Part shown: in pieces, positions 1-5,154 of the stretch
How the letters are laid out: each line of letters opens with the position of its first letter
Position numbering within the stretch: position 1 is the stretch's first letter
NCBI GenBank assembly: GCA_964427955.1
Contig: CAYRWY010000275.1
Span: 1-8,085, forward strand
Direction: 5' to 3'
Length of the DNA: 8,085 nucleotides
Source of the DNA: JACRBK01 sp964427955
GTDB taxonomy: Bacteria; Chloroflexota; Anaerolineae; Aggregatilineales; Aggregatilineaceae
The notes under the pieces: generated by a model
Told to the model about the DNA's origin: nothing
Databases searched by the model: none
What the model saw: the letters and a program-made list of their open reading frames with translations, nothing else
Program-made: the position numbers and the translations under genes

Positions 1-458
1 TTATCCACCTGGGGCATATCCTCGTAGCCGGTCAGCGACAGGCCCAATTCGAGCATGGCGACTTCGACCGCCGCCGACGACGACAGCCCCGATCCGAGCG
101 GGATGTTTCCGCCGATGACCGCGTCGAAGCCGGGTACGTCGTAGCCTTCGTCGAGCAGCCACCAGACCGCCCCGCGCGGGTACTTGCTCCAGGGCGGCAG
201 GTCGGGATCGTCCAGCCGATCCAGGTCGAAGCTGGTGTGGGCGTTGAAATCGACAGACACCAGGTTGATGGTCGAATCGATGCGCGGGCTGGCTGCGACG
301 AAAACCGCGCGGTCGATGGCGGCGGGCAGCACGAAGCCGTCGTTGTAATCGGTGTGCTCGCCGATCACGTTGACGCGCCCGGGCGCGCGGGCCACCAGCG
401 TTGGGGCGGTGCCGAAATGTTCATGGAACTTCTTCAAAACGTTGTCTCTGACGTCCAT
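1..458 (-). CDS. galK: Galactokinase, N-terminal part (3' end outside window)
   Basis: Galactokinase phosphorylates alpha-D-galactose with ATP to galactose-1-phosphate, the first committed step of the cytoplasmic Leloir pathway. Translating leftwards from the ATG at 458-456 gives 152 open residues to the window edge. The N-terminal galactokinase signature is almost canonical: ARAPGRVNVIGEHTDYNDGF at about residues 23-42, including the sugar-contacting E34-H35-x-D37. The GHMP-kinase ATP loop PLGSGLSSSAA follows at about 120-130. The catalytic aspartate and C-terminal domain lie beyond the edge; the family is about 380-390 residues, so roughly 40% is seen. The start is chosen because it falls just before the signature at the usual family distance. 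It lies only 5 bp after the galT stop, and a purine-rich AGGCGAG overlapping that stop serves as a close ribosome-binding site, implying translational coupling. The signature makes galactokinase much more likely than other GHMP kinases such as mevalonate or homoserine kinase. Confidence 0.96.
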   Translation of the reverse strand, partial: MDVRDNVLKKFHEHFGTAPTLVARAPGRVNVIGEHTDYNDGFVLPAAIDRAVFVAASPRIDSTINLVSVDFNAHTSFDLDRLDDPDLPPWSKYPRGAVWWLLDEGYDVPGFDAVIGGNIPLGSGLSSSAAVEVAMLELGLSLTGYEDMPQVD

Positions 459-463
459 CTCGC

Positions 464-1504
464 CTATGCCTTCGTGTAGTGGATAGTGCTCAATTCGCGC
501 AGGCGGGCCGCCGCCTGTTCGGCGGTGATATCACGCTGCGGCGTGCCGAGCATTTCGTAGCCAACCATAAACTTCTTCACTGTCGCGCTCCGCAGCAGCG
601 GTGGGTAAAAATGCGCGTGCAAATGCCAGTAAGGATACTCGGCGCCGTCGGTAGGCTGCTGGTGGAAGCCCATGCTGTACGGGAACGAGGTCTGGAACAG
701 GTTGTCGTAGCGCACCGTCAGGTGATGCAGCGCCTCGGCCAGGGCATCGCGCTCGCCGCCGTCCAGTTCGGGGAGGCTGCGCGCCGGGCGGTTGCTGATC
801 AGCAGAATTTCGAACGGCCAGACCGCCCAGAACGGCACCAACACCGTCCAGTGCTCATTGGCGTAGACGATGCGTTCGGCGCGGCGCTGCTCTTCCGCCA
901 GGTAATCGCCCAGGAGCGTGATGCCGTGCGCGTTGAAGTAATCGCGCTGGCTGACGATCTCCTTGTCGATCTCGCGCGGCATCCGCGAGGTAGACCAGAT
1001 CTGCCCGTGCGGGTGCGGGTTGGAGCAGCCCATGATGGCGCCCTTGTTCTCGAAGATCTGCACGTAGCCGATGAAGTCCCGCGCGCCGAGATCGAGCGTC
1101 TGCTCGGCCCAGGTATCGACCACGCCGCGGATGTCGAAGGGTTCCATGTGCGCCAGCGTCAGGTCGTGGCGCGGGCTGAAGCAGATCACCCGGCAGATCC
1201 CGCGCTCGCCCTGCATCCGGAACAGGGGATGGGTCTCCGACTCGTCGGTGGGTGTATCCGTGAGCAGGGCCGGAAAGTCGTTGTCGAAAACATACGTCCC
1301 GGTATAGGCGGGATTGGTTTTGCCTCCGGCTCGGGTGTTGCCAGGGCACAGGTAGCAGGTCGGATCGTAGGCCGGGCGCGTGTCGGGCGGCGTCGCCTCG
1401 ACCTGGCCCTGCCAGGGGCGTTTGGCCCGGTGGGGCGAGACCAGCAGCCATTCGCCGATCAAAGGATTATAACGCCGGTGCGGGTGTTCGGTCGGGTTGA
1501 ACAT
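464..1504 (-). CDS. galT: Galactose-1-phosphate uridylyltransferase
   Basis: GalT transfers UMP from UDP-glucose to galactose-1-phosphate, giving UDP-galactose and glucose-1-phosphate (Leloir pathway, cytoplasm). The 346 residues match the usual length (E. coli about 348). The active-site motif GCSNPHPHGQIW lies at about 159-170, with H166 the expected uridylylated nucleophile. Zinc-type ligands are present as C50-x-x-C53 (CYLC), H113 and H164. The second metal site known in the E. coli enzyme also appears: E182, H281, H296 and H298 (WHLHAH). All residues known to matter are intact, so it should be active. The start at 1504 is preceded by GAGAGAG at a suitable distance. It is the promoter-proximal gene of a galT-galK operon; no galE or galM is in the window. 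The upstream region faces the divergent propeller gene and contains a plausible sigma-70-like promoter. Confidence 0.97.
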   Translation of the reverse strand: MFNPTEHPHRRYNPLIGEWLLVSPHRAKRPWQGQVEATPPDTRPAYDPTCYLCPGNTRAGGKTNPAYTGTYVFDNDFPALLTDTPTDESETHPLFRMQGERGICRVICFSPRHDLTLAHMEPFDIRGVVDTWAEQTLDLGARDFIGYVQIFENKGAIMGCSNPHPHGQIWSTSRMPREIDKEIVSQRDYFNAHGITLLGDYLAEEQRRAERIVYANEHWTVLVPFWAVWPFEILLISNRPARSLPELDGGERDALAEALHHLTVRYDNLFQTSFPYSMGFHQQPTDGAEYPYWHLHAHFYPPLLRSATVKKFMVGYEMLGTPQRDITAEQAAARLRELSTIHYTKA

Positions 1505-1645
1505 GCTCTCTCAAAACCTGTCTCAAGTCTCAGGAAATAACCCCTCTATGATAGCGCGAGAGTGCCCTTTAGCCCAACCCTGGTGTGGGCATCGAACGCG
1601 GCTTTTGAGTACGATAGAGATGTTCATTATTAGGAGGATAACGTT
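1505..1645. other. Divergent intergenic region between galT and the propeller genes
   Basis: This 141-bp spacer must hold the promoters of both divergent units. The minus-strand candidate is listed separately. For the plus strand no good sigma-70 pair is visible. TTGAGT (1605-1610) and CATTAT (1625-1630) are only 14 bp apart, and TACGAT (1610-1615) lacks a -35. A strong AGGAGG ribosome-binding site lies at 1632-1637, 8 bp before the ATG at 1646, and fixes that start. No RNA gene or strong hairpin is seen. Confidence 0.6.
1548..1577 (-). promoter_or_regulatory. Candidate promoter for galT-galK
   Basis: On the minus strand a TATCAT -10-like hexamer (plus coordinates 1548-1553, 5/6 to TATAAT) has a weaker TTGGGC -35-like hexamer (1572-1577) 18 bp upstream. 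The -10 lies about 43 bp before the galT ATG, a sensible leader length. The -35 match is poor, so this is only a candidate. No clear operator palindrome for a galactose repressor is seen next to it. Confidence 0.35.
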
Positions 1646-2731
1646 ATGCTGCTCAAGAACGTCAGCCGCCTGGCGGCTGTCACCCTGGTGTTGGCGAGCC
1701 TGATCGCCGTGCTGCCCGTGTCGGCCCAGGAACCGACCGTGAAGCTGATCCCGCTCAGTTCGATGATGTTTGCCAGCCGTCTTTCGCCCGATGGCAAAAC
1801 GCTGGCGATGGCCGAGGACGGCAACATGCAAAACTGGAGCGTCAATCCCTTGTTGGTCCCGATCCACCTGCTGGACCTGGAGACGGGCAAGCTGACCGGC
1901 CTGCTCGGCGCTGCCGACTATGCGCAGGGCCTGGCCTACAGCCCGGATGGAACCCGGTTGGCCGCGATTTATGGCACCGGCTACGTCTACGTGTGGGACG
2001 TGGCCAGCGGCAGCGTCCTGAAACAGATTCCGACTTCGCTTCAGGCCGCGGGGCGGCTGGCCTTTTTGCCGGACAACAAAACGCTGGTGATGGCGGGCGG
2101 TTATCGCCGCCCTGAGATCTGGCTGTGGGACACCGATACCGGGTACGTAACGGCAATCTACGCCGATCACCCGGCGGGTTATGGCGAACTGCTGGACCAG
2201 CAGATGCTCGATGGCACGGCAGGTTTTGCCCTGTCGCCGGACGGGAGCACCCTGGCGCTGGTGACGATGAGCGGCAGCATCGAACGGTGGAATCTGGCGG
2301 ACGGCTCAAAGACGGTCTTGATCCAGTCTACCGAGACGATCCCGACCCTGTTTATCCGGGCAATCGCCTTCACGCCGGACGGCAGTCATCTGGTGTATTA
2401 CCATTCTAAGGAAGGGATGGTCCACGTGTTGGACGTGGCGACGGGCCAGGAGACGCTGTCCTTTGCGGCGAACGCCTCAGTATTCGCCCTCTCGCCCGAT
2501 GGGCAGACCATCGTCTGGGCGGACCGGCAGGCCGGGGCGTTGATGATGACCAGCCTGATGCAGCCCGGCGAGCCGCAGGCGATCCCCCTGCCGACCTCGG
2601 AGGATTACGTGATGCAGCCCCAGCCGCCGTTGGGCGCGCTGTTTTTCACGCCGGATGGCCACCAGATCGTGTTCGGCGGCTTTGTCTCATCGGGAATGAA
2701 AAACGCAGTGGCGGTCGTGACGCTGCCCTGA
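1646..2731 (+). CDS. Exported seven-motif WD40-like beta-propeller protein (paralogue 1)
   Basis: The function is unknown; the protein is probably a secreted scaffold or binding protein. Residues 1-27 form a classical signal peptide: basic N-end, hydrophobic core, then VSA before Q28-E-P-T. There is no lipobox cysteine. Seven propeller turn motifs of the (S/T)PDG type recur: LSPDGKTLA near 46, YSPDGTRLA near 98, FLPDNKTLV near 140, LSPDGSTLA near 196, FTPDGSHLV near 242, LSPDGQTIV near 282 and FTPDGHQIV near 334. This fits a complete seven-bladed propeller filling the whole 361-residue chain. Strand-ending YVWD, WLWD and RWNL replace some canonical WD ends. There is no catalytic or protein-kinase domain. 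The AGGAGG site 8 bp upstream supports this start. A close paralogue follows after 17 bp, so the two are probably co-transcribed. Annotation as a WD40 repeat/PD40-type domain protein is safe; a specific role is not. Confidence 0.88.
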   Translation: MLLKNVSRLAAVTLVLASLIAVLPVSAQEPTVKLIPLSSMMFASRLSPDGKTLAMAEDGNMQNWSVNPLLVPIHLLDLETGKLTGLLGAADYAQGLAYSPDGTRLAAIYGTGYVYVWDVASGSVLKQIPTSLQAAGRLAFLPDNKTLVMAGGYRRPEIWLWDTDTGYVTAIYADHPAGYGELLDQQMLDGTAGFALSPDGSTLALVTMSGSIERWNLADGSKTVLIQSTETIPTLFIRAIAFTPDGSHLVYYHSKEGMVHVLDVATGQETLSFAANASVFALSPDGQTIVWADRQAGALMMTSLMQPGEPQAIPLPTSEDYVMQPQPPLGALFFTPDGHQIVFGGFVSSGMKNAVAVVTLP

Positions 2732-2748
2732 CCGGGAAAGGACGAGCT

Positions 2749-3822
2749 ATGTTAGGTAAAAGAATCAGCGCTTTGGTTGCCGTGCTCTTGCTGGCGGTTA
2801 ATTTGCGGCCTGTGTCGGCCCAGGAACCAACCGTGAAGTCGATCCCGATCTACGGCCTATTTTTTTCGAGCCAGCTTTCGCCCGATGGCAAGACACTGGC
2901 ACTGGCCGAGGACGGCAACTACCGTAACTGGGAAGTGAACCCCCGGTACGTCCCGATTCGCCTGCTCAATTTGGAAACTGGCACGCTCACCGGCTTGATC
3001 GGCGCGGCAGATTATGCTCTGGGAGTAGCTTTTAGCCCGGATGGGACGAAACTGGCCGCCGCGTATGGAGCCGGGTATATCTACGTGTGGGATCTGGCCA
3101 GCGGCAGCGTCGTCCAACAGCTTTCGATGCCGCCGCTTCGATCCGCGCGGCTGGTGTTTCTGCCGGACAACCAGACGCTGGTGGTCGTCACCGGCGTTTT
3201 CCGCTTTGAAATCTGGCTGTGGGATACCGGCACAGGCTATGTGAAAGCCATCTACACTCATCATGGGGCGAACTACAGCGAACTGCTCAACCAGTTGTGG
3301 CCGGATGGCGTGGGCGCGATAGCCCTGGCGCAGGATGGAACGACTCTGGCGCTGGCTACTTTGACGGGCCAGGTCGTCACCTGGAATCTGGCGGATGGTT
3401 CGGAAACGGTCCTCGTGCCCGCCAATTATGGACCAGAAAACCCGATCGAGGCGCTTGCTTTTACACCGGATGGCAGCCGCCTGGTGTGTTACTATGTCGA
3501 TGAAGAGATGCTGCATGTGCTGGATGCAGCAAACGGCCAGGATTTGCTGTCTCTGCCTGTGCCCAATCTCACCGCTTTTGTCCTCTCGCCGGACGGTAAA
3601 ACCCTGGTGTGGGCAGACTGGAAAGCGAATGCGCTGCGGGTGACAGGTTTCGATCAGCCGGACAAGGTACAGACGATCCCGCTGCCGACCGCGGAAGGGT
3701 ACGATCTGATCTCGTCCATGGGCGGGCTGTTTTTTACGCCGGATGGTCGCCAGATCGTGCTCAGCGGCTATCTCTCCCAGTCTGAGGATGCGAATGCAGT
3801 GGTGGTCGTCACCCTGCCCTGA
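2749..3822 (+). CDS. Exported seven-motif WD40-like beta-propeller protein (paralogue 2)
   Basis: A tandem paralogue of the preceding gene, 357 residues, function unknown. The signal peptide spans residues 1-24 (core ALVAVLLLAV, cleavage after PVSA), and the mature protein again begins Q-E-P-T-V-K. By hand count about 70 of the first 100 mature residues equal paralogue 1, with no gaps there, and similarity continues to the identical C-terminal VVTLP. Seven propeller turn motifs recur near residues 44, 96, 138, 194, 238, 280 and 330. The fourth is degenerate (LAQDG instead of LSPDG), as is the third (LPDNQ). The two signal sequences differ much more than the mature domains. The start is supported by an AAAGGA-type site at about 2737-2742. 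It shares an operon with paralogue 1 (17-bp gap), and a strong palindrome 10 bp after the stop likely ends transcription. Confidence 0.87.
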   Translation: MLGKRISALVAVLLLAVNLRPVSAQEPTVKSIPIYGLFFSSQLSPDGKTLALAEDGNYRNWEVNPRYVPIRLLNLETGTLTGLIGAADYALGVAFSPDGTKLAAAYGAGYIYVWDLASGSVVQQLSMPPLRSARLVFLPDNQTLVVVTGVFRFEIWLWDTGTGYVKAIYTHHGANYSELLNQLWPDGVGAIALAQDGTTLALATLTGQVVTWNLADGSETVLVPANYGPENPIEALAFTPDGSRLVCYYVDEEMLHVLDAANGQDLLSLPVPNLTAFVLSPDGKTLVWADWKANALRVTGFDQPDKVQTIPLPTAEGYDLISSMGGLFFTPDGRQIVLSGYLSQSEDANAVVVVTLP

Positions 3823-3831
3823 AGGTTGGCC

Positions 3832-3855
3832 TGAGAGGGGGAATTCCCCCTCTCA
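3832..3855. terminator. Perfect 24-nt palindrome between convergent genes
   Basis: Two perfect 12-bp arms (TGAGAGGGGGAA and its exact complement) meet without a spacer, giving a GC-rich hairpin with an AATT tip. The palindrome starts 10 bp after the stop of propeller paralogue 2 and ends 8 bp before the stop of the opposing M24 gene, so it can serve both strands. There is no T tract on either side, so it is not a textbook intrinsic terminator. A dispersed palindromic repeat is an alternative. Confidence 0.65.
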
Positions 3856-3863
3856 ACACGGAT

Positions 3864-4964
3864 TTACCCGACTTCCAGGATCAGTGGGCGAGCGAGCGTC
3901 ATCCCGCCCACGGTGACCGTCTGCGTCGGCCAGCCGTCGATGGCGGTCAGGATGTCGGGCGTGCCGCCCGCTTCGGGCACCAGGATGGTGTCTTCGGACT
4001 TCACGCCGGTGATCGACGGGTTCCAGGCGCAGACCATGCCCGGCGCGAGGGTGAATTTTTCGCCGGGGACGGCCAGCAGTTCGCGGGCATTGTAGGCCGC
4101 GGTCCCGCCCTGGTGGTGCAGCTTCCATTCGCCGTCGAACCCGGCGCGGGCGTAAGCGGCCTGGGCGGTCTGGAAGATGGCGTCGAGCGTCGCTCCCGCC
4201 TGTGATGCGGCGATCATAGCGGCGTCCACGTCGGCGCAGGCGTGCATCTTGCGGCGGAGGTCGTCAGGCAGCGGGCCGTAGTGCACCAGCCGCGTGATCG
4301 AGCACACCAGCCCGTCCTGGCGCCCGCACAGCACCAGCATCGCGTAGCGGTCCATGACTTTGGACGTGGGCAGCGGGTGGCGGTAGTGGGCAATGCGCTC
4401 GTCGGTGGCGACCAGGACCACGATAGGCCGGGCGCCCCGGCGGTACGTTTCGCCGGCCACAATCCCGGCGATCTCGAATTCCGTCAGGCCGGGCCGGGTG
4501 CGCTGGATGGCGGCCTGCATGGCCTCCGCGCAGCTTTGGCCCAGGCGGCGGAAACGCGCGATCTCCACCGGCAGCAGGGCCGAGCGCAGCCCGACTAGCT
4601 CCCCACTCAGGTCGAGAGCGCCTTCCAGGGGCAGATCGGTCGCCAGCGTGCTGCCGATCTCGACCGGCTGGGGCGTTTCCCAGGCCGAAAAGCGCACCGT
4701 GAAACCGCGCTCCTCGATGCGATCTTCTTGCTTCAGGCGCGGCGCTTCGATGGTATTGGTGAAGAGGGTGGCGCTGGTGGCGGTGACGACGAGGCTGGCG
4801 ATGCCTTGCACGTCGGCGGTGTTCACGGCGGTATCCAGGCCGCCCGTCAGCCACGCGATATTGTCCACGCGCCGCAGCCAGATCGCGCCGATCTGGTGAT
4901 CCTTCAAAAGCTGCCGCACGCGCCCTAACTTGTCTTGAACTTCGGCGGTGTAATCCATCATCAT
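3864..4964 (-). CDS. M24-family (creatinase/Xaa-Pro peptidase fold) protein lacking most metal ligands
   Basis: The protein has the two-domain layout of creatinase/aminopeptidase P: an N-terminal domain at about 1-135 (with VDNIAWLTGG at 33-42) and a pita-bread domain from about 140 to 366. Known M24 metallopeptidases bind two metals with Asp, Asp, His, Glu, Glu. Anchoring on the conserved ITR (223-225), the second Asp position is S222 and the first falls on V211 within MLVLCGRQDG. The histidine region reads LHHQGG (H283/H284). The first Glu position is N315 in NPSITG (316 is the Pro that normally follows the Glu). Only the last Glu is kept, E324 in KSEDT. A normal dinuclear peptidase is therefore unlikely. 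It may be a metal-free hydrolase, like creatinase, or a binding protein. No signal peptide is seen, so it is cytoplasmic. The start has three consecutive ATGs, with the third (4958) best placed for the AAGGAA site. The promoter lies in the adjacent assembly gap. Confidence 0.85.
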   Translation of the reverse strand: MMMDYTAEVQDKLGRVRQLLKDHQIGAIWLRRVDNIAWLTGGLDTAVNTADVQGIASLVVTATSATLFTNTIEAPRLKQEDRIEERGFTVRFSAWETPQPVEIGSTLATDLPLEGALDLSGELVGLRSALLPVEIARFRRLGQSCAEAMQAAIQRTRPGLTEFEIAGIVAGETYRRGARPIVVLVATDERIAHYRHPLPTSKVMDRYAMLVLCGRQDGLVCSITRLVHYGPLPDDLRRKMHACADVDAAMIAASQAGATLDAIFQTAQAAYARAGFDGEWKLHHQGGTAAYNARELLAVPGEKFTLAPGMVCAWNPSITGVKSEDTILVPEAGGTPDILTAIDGWPTQTVTVGGMTLARPLILEVG

Positions 4965-4970
4965 TTCCTT
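4965..4970 (-). promoter_or_regulatory. Ribosome-binding site that favours the third ATG of the M24 gene
   Basis: Read on the minus strand, AAGGAA directly abuts three consecutive ATG codons (4964, 4961, 4958). The first two are too close to the site for normal initiation. The ATG at 4958-4956 is 6 nt away, so the real protein is probably two residues shorter (M-D-Y-T start, 364 residues). Everything further upstream is lost in the N gap. Confidence 0.6.
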
Positions 4971-5070
4971 NNNNNNNNNNNNNNNNNNNNNNNNNNNNNN
5001 NNNNNNNNNNNNNNNNNNNNNNNNNNNNNNNNNNNNNNNNNNNNNNNNNNNNNNNNNNNNNNNNNNNNNN
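4971..5070. other. Assembly gap of exactly 100 N
   Basis: One hundred undetermined bases separate the M24 gene from the sequence to the right. Exactly 100 N is the usual placeholder for a scaffold gap of unknown size, so the real distance, any gene inside it, and even the relative order of the two contigs are not established by this sequence. It removes the upstream region of the M24 gene and part of the upstream region of the thioredoxin/PPC gene. Confidence 0.98.
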
Positions 5071-5105
5071 AGTATAGCGCGCCGTGCGCCGTTTTTCTAA
5101 AGCCG

Positions 5106-5114
5106 TGCTAAACT
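5106..5114 (+). promoter_or_regulatory. Candidate extended -10 promoter of the thioredoxin/PPC gene
   Basis: TG-C-TAAACT fits an extended -10 element (TGn followed by a 4/6 match to TATAAT), about 40 bp before the preferred ATG at 5155. No convincing -35 lies at the correct distance, and the sequence further upstream is cut by the gap. Confidence 0.3.
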
Positions 5115-5154
5115 GGTTTTACCGTTGGTGCAGCGATTCTCTGGAGTGCGGACT

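Noticed and set aside
479..1540. 353-codon open frame on the plus strand opposite galT
   Set aside because: It is the antisense shadow of galT, whose active-site and metal motifs are intact. The product is Arg/Val/Ala-rich with no recognisable domain, typical of the complement of a high-GC gene.
1510..1609. CTCAAAA (1510-1516) and TTTTGAG (1603-1609) inverted pair flanking the divergent region
   Set aside because: Only 7 bp each and 86 bp apart; such a match is expected by chance and does not form a plausible local structure.
1523..2170. 215-codon minus-strand frame spanning the divergent region and propeller gene 1
   Set aside because: It overlaps the AGGAGG site and N-terminus of a well-supported gene and has no protein-family features.
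5125..5154. TTG start extending the thioredoxin/PPC protein by 10 residues
   Set aside because: It would put polar residues before the signal peptide and lacks a well-placed ribosome-binding site. The ATG at 5155 has GGAG 8 bp upstream and begins the signal peptide directly.
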